Source of the DNA: Hypholoma sublateritium FD-334 SS-4
Taxonomy: Eukaryota > Basidiomycota > Agaricomycetes > Agaricales > Strophariaceae
Direction of reading: 5' to 3'
Assembly: GCA_000827495.1 (NCBI GenBank)
Contig: KN817539.1
Span: 124,001 to 188,000 of the forward strand
DNA length: 64,000 bases
Shown: in pieces, positions 1 to 10,602 of the stretch
How the letters are laid out: each line of letters begins with the position of its first letter
Position numbering within the stretch: position 1 is the stretch's first letter
Notes under the pieces: model-generated
The model's database searches: none
Told to the model about the DNA's origin: nothing
The model's input: only the letters and a program-made list of their open reading frames with translations
Position numbers and translations under genes: made by a program

Positions 1-959
1 GCCGATGTTAAAGCGGAGGAGTTCAAGGATCCTGGAAAGGGTCGCTGGAATATCTGGAGGGAAAAATACTCAGACAGTTACGTAGGTGCTTGGGGTGGTT
101 TGGGCGTTGTGAGCGTGTGGGAATTTTGGGTCCGTTTGGAATGCTTGGGTTGGGATTGCATCGCAGTGAGTAGATCGTCATGAATTTCAATTGCATAAGT
201 ACTCAATGAACCGTCAGGATGCACGAAATTTGCATGCCTTCAAGTGGTACAAAGGCCTCTACGAATACAGCCGACCAGGTGTCGGCCAAATTCCAGAAGA
301 AAGAGAACTCGGTCCTGACGGCGACCTCGTCGCTTCCATGATCTCGACTGCTGTTATCCCTATCATCTGTAATGTCATCGACAATGGGGCTCTGGATGTC
401 TATTCACAGCATGATATCCGACGCATCATCGATCTTGCAGAAGAAATTGAATCCAGCGTTGAAGTTAATGGCGGAAAATTCCAGGTACGCCTCACAGTAG
501 ATCGATGCCTTCATTCTGAAGCCCACTGGTGATCTAGCTTCTACTGAAATCTGTGGTGCAAACTTTCGAGAGAGCTATCTCGGCCACTGAATCCAGCGTC
601 ACTGAATATATGACTGATCATCATTCACGGACTGGATTTAATCCTGATGCAATACCCTCTCGTAAGCGTTTCCTGAACCGCCGTCTGAAACTATTGAGTA
701 GTATGTTACGTTGGCGAAAATACGGCGGAGATCGTTTTGGACTGGGGATTCTGATCGGTAAACTTGTCGAGCGCAGTATTATTAGCGTTGCAGAAGGTGG
801 ATGGGACGTGGGTGGCGAAGATATCGCTCGAAAGGTGAGTGCTGCATGCAGTGGAATGTAGAAAATGATTCTCATGTGATCGAGTGCGCTGCGCAGGTTG
901 CTAAAATGTTGCCAGAAGATCTCATCCCATCTTCTCTGCGACACCTTAGAAGCACTTGA
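1..959 (+). CDS. GCFC/PAXBP1-family splicing factor, C-terminal part (5' end outside window)
   Basis: Four exons can be joined: 1-165, 218-484, 538-834 and 897-959, with introns of 52-62 bp and all joins in phase 0. The frame is open from base 1, so the start lies upstream. The protein carries the tryptophan-rich block WEFWVRLECLGW, then LVASMISTAVIP and RRIIDLAEEIE, and later LNRRLKLLSSMLRWRKYGG. These fit the C-terminal domain of the GCFC family (PAXBP1, GC-rich sequence DNA-binding factor). Relatives act in the nucleus in spliceosome assembly or disassembly. The C-terminus ends PSSLRHLRST. Family assignment rests on remembered domain pattern. No regulatory information is visible because the promoter is missing. 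Confidence 0.8.
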
Positions 960-2661
960 TCAATGTCACTTGATGTATCCATTCGATCAGTGCAGTCAAA
1001 TACCCTGGTGGCGAGGACATGCCAATCATGCAGAACACGACACGCTTAGATGCTTTTTGTGTCGATTCCTAGCTGTTGCTGTTTAGGGCTCCTCGAAAAT
1101 CGATATTGAAACCTAAATGACCCTTATCGTTAGGGCAGTTTGTCTGCTCTTTCTTCTCGATGAGTGGCTCGTTCCGTTGTCAGATATTCCTGTCTTTGAG
1201 TTCGCAGTATGTGTATAAAGTTCTTATTATAGCAATTCATCCCAGGGTTAATTACTCAGCGTTTTTGACCTTCGTACCTGGCCATATTCCCAGTACTTGT
1301 TCCTTGATTCGGACAGTTCCCCGCAAGTTCCCCACATTGATCAAGCATAGTCGTCGAGTGGGACGTAGACCCTCTGATATCCTCTCAGGATGCATATTAA
1401 GATACACCAGTAACATGTTGGCGATATGCATGCTCTCCGACAAAATACCCACTTTACAATACGGAGCCGATCGTTCCGTGCGTTACGGACTCGGTACGGA
1501 CGGCCGGGTCGTGTGTTAGAGAGCAATGGAAATTTCGAAGGCTTGGTCAAAGTTAGACTTTCAATACACTCGACCCTTTCGAAGTCATTTCGCACCTCGC
1601 TATCAACATCCGTAAAATGCAGCACTCGAAATTCAGAGTGGAAAAAGAGGTGGGGTGTAAGAAACTAGAGTGATTTTGTGATGAGGCACATCAAAGGGAC
1701 ATAGGAAGCATAGCAATCAAGGACATCATCTGACGGGCTCTGATAAATTTATACCGCGTCTGTGAGCCTTCGGGAGGGTTCATAAGTTCGCGAGCGCGAG
1801 GTAATTAAATACTGCAGTTTCGGGCTTGTCATGTAAAGCAGATGAGAGCCTCTTAAAATGGCATAACTCTCTCATCTTGCTCTAAAGATTTGTGTTATCT
1901 TCGACAAGTTGTTGGTGTTCACACCATCATGGATCTGTTGCGTTGATGATAACGGAGTTGCAATCCATTTGCAATTTATTTTTTGAGGATCGCGGAGCCT
2001 TCCCTAGACCGACCTTTTCCAGGGCCCAGGAGCGGCCAGAGGGGTGCGCGAGTGGGTAAATGTGTAAGAGCGAGTTTGAAGGAGGGTTGCGATTGTGGCT
2101 CAGTCTGGACACATGCCCCGCATGACGGCATCCTACGGCATGCACCTGGACAGGACATGTGCCACTCTCGGCATCTGACGGTCATGTCCTTGGAGGTTGG
2201 GGCGCTCCGTTGGCACTCCGCCTCAATTCCGTTTCAAACAATAGGAAAATCAGCAGGTATGGAATGCTGGGCATCAGAGGTGGTATGACCGCAGGAGATA
2301 GAAACTGCAGCAAGGACTACGAACAAACTACGAAGGACGCTTCAAGTTTCGGAAGTCGCCTCCGCGCGCCGCGGCTGATCATTTACCACTACGGATATAA
2401 GGCCCGATTTGGTATCACCATTACTTATATCGCCCACATGCGGATTATTTTTATCTTGTCAATGGAATGTGATCACTCTTGGACCACCTTCCCCTGCTCC
2501 ATGTGCCGGTCTCTGCCCAGCGTCATCTCGGATGACCGGCTATCTATCTACCAAGAAATTGTCTATTAAAGAACTCTTTCCCCACACTCGAATATCAGCC
2601 CCAGCATCTCTTTCTTTGCTCTTCCTTACAACTTCCTTACCATCGTTTGGTGGGGTGCATC
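960..2661. other. Intergenic, no gene recognised
   Basis: This 1.7-kb stretch lies between the GCFC gene end and the aquaporin start. Several short frames are open on both strands but none shows a recognisable domain or plausible splice pattern. I see no tRNA, no terminal repeats and no long simple repeat. The part just before 2662 is the presumed aquaporin promoter. Confidence 0.5.
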
Positions 2662-4091
2662 ATGGCATCCTCGGACAAAAGCCACGATCGCGACTCAACT
2701 GTAGAGTATGTGATTGAAAATCGCCACGCTGAAACTGTGTATCCCAACAGATGGTCTCGATACCGGTTCGATATTCCTACATATCATCCCTTTTGACGTC
2801 GTGATTCAATATTCTCGACCTAGTGAAATTATCAGGGAACCATTCGCTGAATTTCTTGGAGTAGCCATTTTGATAATATTCGGAGCTGGAGTTGATTGTC
2901 AAGTGGTCTTAAGCGGAAGCACAGCCGTGGCTTCCAGTCAAAAAGGAGTGCGTCTCTGATTTGATTACTGCAATAAACAATGAACGAATTTGACGTGCTC
3001 ATCGAAGAGCTACTTCTCTATCAACGTTGGGTGGGCAGCAGGGACAGCCATGGGTGTATGGGTATCAGGCGGAATTTCTGGAGGGCACATCAATCCTGCA
3101 GTACGCAACGTCTCATCGTAATGGCTCTGAATCTTTCTGATTTGTCGACGTAACAGGTGACGCTCTCCCTTGCTGTCTTCCGCGGTTTTCCTTGGAAAAA
3201 GGTCCCCGTACGTCACTGTTTGTTATTTTTATGTCCGTAACCAATGTCTTTGCACTAGATTTACATCATCTCACAAATTATGGGAGGCATAGTTGGCGCA
3301 GCAGTAGTATATGCCAACTATTTCCATGCTATCGATTTATTTGAAGGCCATGGAGTTCGCACTCTGAGCACTGCCAGTCTATTTTCTACCTATTCGGTTG
3401 GTCTTCCTTCTGGTAGCTGCGCTCTCCCTCCTGGGTCTCAACACTATTTCCGTTATCAAGCTAGATTACATGACAAATGTGTCCTGCTTCTTTTCCGAAT
3501 TTCTAGGAACAATGGTTCTTGTGTTTGTCGTCTTCGCCATGAACGACAGGAACAACTGCCCGCCACCGGCTGGGCTCGCGCCACTGGTTCTATTTATTCT
3601 CATCTTGGGAATCGGAACATCTCTGGGAATGGAGACAGGTATGTATACCCCTCGCCGTCTTTTTCAGTTTGCATGATCTGATAATCTTGAAAGGTTACGC
3701 AATAAACCCGGCTCGTGATCTTGGACCACGCTTGCTCACAGCGATGGTGGGATACGGGAAAGAAGTGTTCACGTTCAGAAAGTAAAATTGGGACTCTCAG
3801 TTCCTAGCTTTCCCGCTAAAATTTTCTGCCAGTCAATATTGGCTTTGGTGTCCCATCTTAGCGCCCATCCTCGGCGCTCAATGCGCTGCCCTGATTTATG
3901 ATGCAGGGATTTACATTGGCGATGACAGCATCCTGAACAAACCGTATGTTATTTCTTACTAGGATACATCTCGACGACTAAGTTTGAATTATCTCGGTAA
4001 TAGGGAAGTGAGGCGGCTACACGGCAACACTCAACGTGAAAAGCCCTCCCACATGGCTGCAGGTGTAACCTCAGCTGCCGAGTCTGTTTGA
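2662..4091 (+). CDS. Aquaglyceroporin (MIP family)
   Basis: Ten exons can be joined: 2662-2705, 2751-2765, 2836-2947, 3008-3100, 3157-3207, 3259-3396, 3461-3638, 3694-3781, 3833-3943 and 4004-4091. The protein is a six-helix channel for water or glycerol in a cell membrane. The two hallmark loops are intact: [13 protein letters not shown] in the first half and [12 protein letters not shown] in the second. The Asp after NPAR is typical of glycerol facilitators. Other family blocks are [17 protein letters not shown] near the N-terminus and [16 protein letters not shown]. The N-terminus is short (about 20 residues before the first helix) and the C-terminal tail is hydrophilic. The second intron, 2766-2835, uses a weak donor (GTTCGA) but is the join that restores the conserved REPFAEF start of helix 1. 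The substrate cannot be told from sequence alone. Confidence 0.88.
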
Positions 4092-4646
4092 GCTTCTTTC
4101 GCCGCGGAAGCTCCGCCACTGTATAATGTATGTATATCCAGTATTTAAATAATGTTTATCGAATGTTTATGAGGATCCCAAAATTTGGGCAATAAATTTC
4201 CAATGCAACCAAGTTGATTGAGGCTCAGCGCTCAGCGTTGAACTTCAACTTTTTTAGAAGCCCTGCTTGCTTTTGCTCTTTCATCGCACTGTATCCCAGA
4301 CTCAAATAACAAGATCCACTCAACAAAATGATAAACACCTTCAATTTTTAAATCCGGGCTTGGGCGTTTGCTTTTGTAAGTACGAGTTCAACCAATTGAT
4401 GCTCCTGTAAGATTGACCTCGGATATACCAGAAACCTTGACTGTTGTGTCAATGTCGTATCACTATCAAGTCAAGATAAGCGCCCAGATTTATCACGCTA
4501 TCGCTTTCCCTCGCTTGTCTATATATATCGCCTCGAAAAGCTGGCGAAACAGTGTTTATTCCGATTCAATCGTAATCCAGATTACTCGTATCCTCTCCAG
4601 AGACAGACACTGGTATATCGAAAAATAGTAGAGATTTTGAAGCGGG
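4092..4646. other. Intergenic, 3' flank of aquaporin
   Basis: No gene is recognised here. The stretch is AT-rich and leads directly into the target duplication of the MITE. Confidence 0.5.
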
Positions 4647-5388
4647 AGCTCATACAAGGGGGTGCGGGTCCCAAAAGTTCCGACCTAGGGTCGGAACTAT
4701 TTTTTGGGCCAGGCTGAGGGGGACTAACTAACTACGTAAGCCATTTGTCATCAGGCACACTTCCTAAAATGGAATATGACATCATTTTCTATTGATGCGG
4801 TAATCTCGACCTCTGCCAGATGCCTCACATGTCTCGCACATCCAGTTTTTTTGGAACAAACTCAAAGTCTACGCAATGTAGATGATAATAGTGCGCAAAA
4901 TCTATCATCAGACGTGCAATAAACAGAGGTAAGCAGCACATACCCATTGAGTAACAAGTTTTGCAACCTGCTTGCTTCATTTGAGCACGTCTTCAGATGT
5001 TGGATCGACAATAACACCACAGAGACAGCCATTCAATGCATCCACTGCCCTATGTGCAGGGATCTGTTTTTGCTTCACACGGCTGCCTTCAACCACATCT
5101 GCTGGGCCTGCAATCAATATTGCGGCAGCCAAAGGTTGTAGATAATACATACCAAATCATCTACACAGGTCCACAACAGGCTACCACTTGGCTACCACAG
5201 ACTCTTTAAACATTCTATTGCACCATAGACGATCACATTAAAAATTTAACACTTCATATGAGCCGAAATCATTGATTTTGGGCAAAATTTGGGGGGGGGT
5301 CCGAAGATTTTTTTTCCCAGCCAAGGGCTGGACTAACTAACCAGGTGGTGGTGTGGCATTTTGTTACCGGCACCCCCTTGAGCTCATA
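4647..5388. mobile_element. Non-autonomous hAT-like MITE with 8-bp target duplication
   Basis: The element spans 4655-5380 (726 bp). Its ends are inverted repeats of about 22 bp (4655-4676 and 5359-5380) that start CAAGGGGGTGC and differ at three positions. It is flanked by identical 8-bp direct repeats AGCTCATA at 4647-4654 and 5381-5388, which I read as the target-site duplication. An 8-bp duplication with ends beginning CA is the pattern of the hAT superfamily. No transposase domain can be read inside, so it would need an enzyme supplied elsewhere. Just inside each end lies a related block in the same orientation (about 4685-4733 and 5295-5341), both ending GGACTAACTAAC. The left block also contains a near-perfect hairpin around CCGACCTAGGGTCGG. 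The element sits between the aquaporin and phosphatase genes and interrupts neither. Confidence 0.82.
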
Positions 5389-5538
5389 AGTGCTCCAGAC
5401 AAGCTCCAGATCACGGCCGCTAACCTGATGTAATCCATCAATGCATCATCCATCACCGTGACATGCTCACATATGGCATCGCCGACCCAGGCGTGTCGTT
5501 TAACTTGTCTGGACGAACATTGTTGAGAAAGATCAATC

Positions 5539-6164
5539 ATGTCAGGTATACGCTACATAAACCGAGATGTACGTACCGCTCGCCGCATTTGCATGGCAGA
5601 CTTTATCATTGACATAGGAACTCGCCGAGCTTATGAAGAGTGATAAAATTGCCGCACGCGATTTTATCGTCGTCGATGTTCGAGATGACGATTATGCTGG
5701 AGGAAATATAAAAGGAAGCATAAATATCCCATCGCAGGAATTTTTGATGAACGTGGACGGCCTTGTCACGAAGACCAAAGGTATTCCATTGGTTATATTC
5801 CATTGCACCTTATCACAGGTCCGGTGAGTTTTATAGTTTACGAGATCGGTTGCGCAGTTCCTGTACATGCTGATTTCTATACAGAGGCCCCAAAGCTGCT
5901 AGAGCAAGTAATGTTCGTACCAGTTCCAATCAAAGATAGCTGAGATTCCGTGTAGATCTATTCGGAGACAAAACAAAACATCCAAAATGATAGCGCTTTG
6001 CAAGAAGTGGTCATCCTTAGGGATGGCTTCTCCGAATTCCAAGTGAAATACAAGGTTCGTCCTATCATCCAGCTGATTATGATGCCTTTGTTGAAAGATT
6101 GTAGGATGATCCAACGCTGGTGGAAAACTGGGATAAGGATGTTTGGGCATCGGAATGGAGCTGA
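5539..6164 (+). CDS. CDC25-like rhodanese phosphatase, Ibp1/Ych1 type
   Basis: Five exons: 5539-5568, 5618-5823, 5885-5903, 5956-6054 and 6105-6164, giving 137 residues, close to the small yeast proteins of this family. A single rhodanese/CDC25 fold is seen: FIVVDVRDDDYAGGNIKGS near residues 25-45 and the active-site loop HCTLSQVRGPKAAR, a C-x5-R signature with catalytic Cys and Arg present. Family members act as phosphatases or arsenate reductases; which applies here cannot be told from sequence. Exon 3 is only 19 bp. The intron after it, 5904-5955, starts GCAAGT, so it is a GC-AG intron. It is needed to keep the conserved KAARIYSE join in frame. The gene ends 75 bp from the convergent COX20 gene. 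Confidence 0.85.
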
Positions 6165-6238
6165 ACACGAGGGCTATAGAGACCAGGATTTCAGAGTCTG
6201 GGAGAACCAGCTAGCCTTCTGGTATTTTACACCTCGAA

Positions 6239-6795
6239 TCATGATGCTGCTGTTGCCGAAGGGTCTCTTGGCTTCTCGCTGTTGTCCCGAACCGGCCTTT
6301 TACGCATGCTCTCCATCATCTGTGTCAACTGAGTCCTTTCCTGCTGGAAGCGATATTGGCAGATATTCCTGTACAAGAATGTACATATTGAGGTGCGTAT
6401 TCTGGCAACAAAGATGTCCCAACACACCATGATGCGACGGATAGAAGAATGCACGTTCCCATTGCCCAGTGCCCTGCTCCCATCAAGCCTGTAGGACTGT
6501 TACGCTAAGTCGCATTGTATTGCAGAACTGAAGACGTACTGGTGGAGAGACCACGTATAATCCCCATGCCAGCCCCTCCCACAATCCCTGTCAGAAAAGC
6601 GTTTCTTGCACATGGTATATCACCTATATGTCTAGCACTCTACAAACAATAAGTTATGATGAGACTCGGATGCACTTGGAAAACCGACGTGAAGGGGCGT
6701 ACTTGCAATGAATCTTGTATGAGACTCCCTGTTGGTGGCGGTAACCTGGAGGGAAGCACGTGGGCTTCTGATAGTGGTTCACGTTCATTAGACAT
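6239..6795 (-). CDS. COX20: COX20-like cytochrome c oxidase assembly protein
   Basis: Four exons on the minus strand: 6703-6795, 6540-6639, 6428-6488 and 6239-6368, giving 127 residues. The protein shows IGDIPCARNAFLTGIVGG followed by a glycine-rich hydrophobic stretch, then HWAMGTCILLSVASW and ICQYRFQQERTQ. This two-helix layout with a conserved PCAR...G...NWA/HWAMGT...SWE-like core fits COX20/FAM36A, a mitochondrial inner-membrane chaperone for Cox2. The start at 6795 is preferred over an in-frame upstream Met at 6864 because family N-termini are short. All intron phases agree. The C-terminus is a charged tail of about 40 residues. Confidence 0.78.
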
Positions 6796-7325
6796 CGTAA
6801 GAGACCTAGCTCGGATTCTGAGTGAAGAATGGGAGTGCGTATTAAATAATGACGCAGTGTTCACGAAGAGTTGTCCGAGTTGAGTATTTCAGTTACCGTC
6901 ACGTGTCCTCATTATTTGATCGAGCGCTAAGCGCGCGTCGCGCGTCGCGGCTCCTCCAGCGAGTGGCATCCGTCTTTCTATTGACTCGTCCTTCAGCGGT
7001 CATAGTCTCTATGATTAATTAACACGAAGGTATACCTGACTTGGAGTCAGTGTTATGCTTATCCGAGTTCAATCTTAAATTGTTCTTAATTCCTACTGCA
7101 CGTCCACTGCACGTAGCTACTTTGTAGCTACAAGTTAGTAGCGGTACACAAGCGGTACAATAGCGGTAGCACTTTTTGCAAAATTATCATCTGGAATCTT
7201 TTTTTCGAAATATGAACTGTACTTACCGGAGCTGGAGTACCGATTCGCACAAAATTTTACAGACATATCACTAAAAACAGTTCGTTTGCAGTTCGTGTTC
7301 GTGATTACTCTATTACTCGGTCCCT
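6796..7325. other. Intergenic, presumed COX20 promoter
   Basis: This stretch holds no gene that I can recognise. It contains a GC-rich alternating run around 6925-6950 and the short repeat cluster listed separately at 7113-7168. The COX20 start lies at its left end and the 3' end of the unrecognised minus-strand gene at its right end. Confidence 0.5.
7113..7168. repeat. Paired palindromes and 11-bp tandem repeat
   Basis: Two copies of the palindrome GTAGCTAC lie at 7113-7120 and 7124-7131. They are followed by three units starting AGCGGTA at 7140, 7151 and 7162, spaced exactly 11 bp apart. The cluster is about 320-370 bp upstream of the COX20 start. Spacing near one helical turn would suit cooperative protein binding, but slippage is an equally simple origin. 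Confidence 0.6.
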
Positions 7326-8515
7326 TTAATCTGAATTGTTGGCCGGTGCAGTCGAGGTGCTAAGAATTTCTTTTTCTGTGGCTGCTAGAGCGTCTCCGCT
7401 GCCTTTAGATATCGAAGCAGATGAACCGGCGCCCTCGGATGACCCGCAAGCGCCTGTAGGTGGGTTTATCTCGTCGCTGATTTGACTAGAGCTTGCTGAT
7501 GAGTCGCTTGGAGTAGCCTTGGGATAGGGCAATACCATGTCCTACATGTTTGAATTTAGATCAGATAAAATTGAGATCATTTTTTTTAGCTCAATCTGCG
7601 CTGAACCACTCACCAAAATATCGGACAGACAACTTTCGATTTCATCTCGCAGATTCTCATTCTCATCTGTGTACTTTCCCCGACTATAAACAATTTGCAC
7701 CGCTTCTTCCAAGACTTTATCTTGCTCCTCGATATCCTTGTGGAGTTCTTCTAGAGCCCTCCAATTAATAGCCAACGAATCTTTTCTGCCGAGACTTCTT
7801 CTATACATCGATAACAATTTCTGAGTTCCCTACGTAAAATTGGAAGAAATATATTGACGCACAGATCGCCTCTCAATTCCTGTGCAAGTATTCGAAGCCG
7901 GCTCATAAAGGGATTAAAAGTGGCAAGACGGTTGGAGGTCGGCATACTCTCAGGGTGTCCTGGAACTAAAGCAAGAATGAAGTAGGGTGTTCGCAGTTGC
8001 GGCACGCTATGTGTACGCCTGAATTTTCTTATTTTATAGCCCTGCTCTACGCCAGGCCACTCGCAACATTAGACCGTAAATTCTCCCAAGCGGAGATTAC
8101 TAAATCAAGATTGCAATGACATTAATAAATACTGACTGAGAAAGCGACTGTATTCTTTGTCGTGCACTGCGTTGCTCCACACACGACCTTTGATGATCGC
8201 CTTTGATTTTCTACTTTCAAAGGAGAAAAACGGCGTGGAACAAGCATGGCCCGGAAATTCAAGACGGAGGACAATGGCGGGTTGAATAACAAGGATCAAA
8301 AAAAGACAAGGTACTTGAAAATCAAGCCGAGATTTCTGTAAAGGATTCAGATTGAGCTTCCCGGAGCTCGGACCAAGTAAAGGTATCTGGTCAAGGTCCG
8401 AATAGCGAGGGTTTGGCACCTTATACGGTGACTGCCCGCCTTGAAGCTCCGATGTGCATTGTGGTTGAGTTTCCAGATTTGTTGGAATGATATATTCCGG
8501 AATAAGGAACAGCAC
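7326..8515 (-). CDS. Unrecognised protein, possibly decayed
   Basis: I do not recognise this gene. Coding-like blocks on the minus strand are 8515-8105 (containing PRYSDLDQIPLLG), about 8060-7820 (WPGVEQGYKIRKFRR, then RTPYFILALVPGHPE), about 7800-7600 (EELHKDIEEQDKVLEEAVQ, charged and probably helical) and 7538-7326 (a Ser/Ala/Gly-rich tail). The last intron is clear: donor GTGAGT after SDIL and acceptor just before DMVLPYP, in phase 0. Joins between the earlier blocks are not clear and I could not find a convincing start codon. The layout recalls large Agaricomycete-specific families without assigned function. It may be intact with missed exons, or a gene in decay. Confidence 0.4.
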
Positions 8516-9215
8516 CTCTACAAGAAAGTATTCACACCAAATTCACACTTAACGAGTTCATGATAAACACCTCCGAGGCTCGAAGGGTGTCATTTCCTCG
8601 TTATGAAATAATATAGATATATACACCCTCGTGAGTTGTGGTGGACTCCCAAAATCTCATCAAGCTCAAAGCGAAGTTATGGATTCATTTTTAACACTAA
8701 TTTCTAGGGATCTCGTCGAAACACACCGTGTTGTAGCGTGTTGTCAGCAGTATAATGGTCTATTATTAGTTTAGATGATCGATGATCAGTATGACGAAGT
8801 CGAGCAGATCAAGAGCAGATCTCCGTTGACCTGCTTCACGGAGTTCTTCCAGGCACGTTGATAGTAGATAGGTGTGGTGAAAAAATTCCTGATACAGCCT
8901 CCTGCACCCGTTTAATATTCTGAACTGCGTGTTTTCAGCACAGCAGATGAGCGTTGAAGAGCATGGAAAATATAAACGTGGCCTTAGTAATTTAATAATT
9001 GGAAGAACTGGATCAAAGATAAGTCCAACGCAACGGCGTCTGGATTGGATGGAACCCTGAGCATTCGCATTTTTTCCCGAAACTTGATAGATCTATTTAT
9101 TTCCGTATCCGAATATCATGCAAAACATGACCTAGTAGCAATCTGATATCTATAGTCCCAACCATCTACAGCACTATCTCTAGTATATTCCGCGGCGATT
9201 AGAACGCGAGCATAT
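8516..9215. other. Intergenic, no gene recognised
   Basis: These 700 bp between the unrecognised gene and the DUF3605 gene show no ORF or domain that I can support. A missing first exon of the unrecognised gene could lie here. Confidence 0.45.
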
Positions 9216-10292
9216 TTATTTACGCCGTGCAAAGACATGAATGTGGGCCAGTCCGGGAACACTTTGTAGTCTCTGATGATAAGCAATTCCATTAGGTTAT
9301 TTAATATCTTCTTGACAGAAATGCGATCTCACGGGAGGATTGACAAACCAGGCGGTCTCCCATTCAGATTCGGACCACCTAGTTTGCACGTATCTGTGAA
9401 CCTCACTACCGGCTCTTTCAACAAGAGAAGCCTCTTCCTTTGTGGGAGGCTCTGATTTGACCATGCGGTCCAGTGTGATGCCCCATTCGGACAGGGCGCC
9501 TATTGACGCTACAAGATTTTCGGACGAGGGTGGCGATCCTTCGTTGCTGGTGAATCCCCAAAGCCCGTCTTGATCGATGCGGGATTTTACAGACTCAGCA
9601 ACAATTTTGGGGTGATAAATTGGCACTTTTGTCCAAATAAGAGTGTGCTCTACTTCAGGCGGGACTGCCAATCGAGAATTAGTATGGAACAATAAATGAA
9701 GCAAACGAGCAGTGGAGTGCATGTGAGAGAGGACACCCACCGGAATATGGCCAGTCGTTTTGGATGATGCTAATATATCTTGATGGTGTCTCGCAGCAGA
9801 AATACCCTGATGAATTCAAATCCGATTCGGCATCACCTGAGGTGATGAGGCCAACGCCTGGTTCTACTTCAAGAGATGATTGGAGAAGCGATTGTGTATC
9901 TGGCTGCCCCCAACGCAGACGATGATTGGCGAGATATTTTACTGAGATAGCACACAGTCAACGACGTAGATAATTATTTGTTTTCCTTGATCCTCACCGA
10001 TAGAACCATATTCGAGTTTAACTCCTTCGGCCCAATCTTCGTATCTTTTCTGCAGCTCTCGATCTCGTTTGAGTAGCCCAAGGTCTCTGTTTGTTATTTG
10101 AGGCTGTGAGACGTCAACATGAGGACAATGTAGTCGTACTAACCCCGAATTAACAAACGTCTTTAATTGTGTCCACGAGAATTTGGCAGGGTAATAACGC
10201 AACAATTCTTCTCGAGTTGGAGGTCCAGTTCGAAGAGGCACTTCGCCTTCATTCAGATTCAGAATCGGAGCTGCGTCGGTTGAACCATTCAT
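9216..10292 (-). CDS. DUF3605-family protein
   Basis: Five exons on the minus strand: 10144-10292, 9998-10086, 9741-9941, 9333-9664 and 9216-9272, giving 275 residues with all phases consistent. The conserved core is ISIIQNDWPYSVPPEVEHTL followed by IWTKVPIYHP, and the C-terminus is RLQSVPGLAHIHVFARRK. This pattern matches the fungal DUF3605 family as I remember it. The middle has LGLLKRDRELQKRYEDW and YLANHRLRWG. No catalytic motif is visible and the biochemical role is unknown. The frame continues upstream of the chosen Met at 10292 without another ATG. The gene is divergent from the one starting at 10603, with about 310 bp between them as a likely shared promoter. Confidence 0.72.
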
Positions 10293-10602
10293 TGCAAATA
10301 TCGCGCGCAACGCACGTAAAATCCCTCGATATCCGGAGTCCGCTGTAAAAGGTAGAGTAGTAATATCAGCAAAATAAAGTGGTCAAAGGTTCGGGAAGGG
10401 TTGATTGAACCTAGCTATCCGCTATAGAGTAAGTAAGTCCAGAAGTACCAAGCCAAGTCCCGCATCCCGGGTAACTCCTGTAATTACCAAATGCGGTAAC
10501 ACCGGAAATTGGAATCCTTTACTTAGTAAGATCTCTTCAACTTTGCTTCAACTCCTTCATTGATTTTGATAGTTACGATCCGAAATTTCTGTTCGAGGAA
10601 CT
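10293..10602. promoter_or_regulatory. Divergent promoter region
   Basis: This 310-bp gap separates two genes that start away from each other, so it probably carries promoter elements for both. I could not pick out a specific binding site. Confidence 0.45.

Noticed and set aside
1160..2569. Several overlapping ORFs of 100-136 codons after the GCFC gene
   Set aside because: They overlap each other on both strands, have random composition, no domain and no splice logic.
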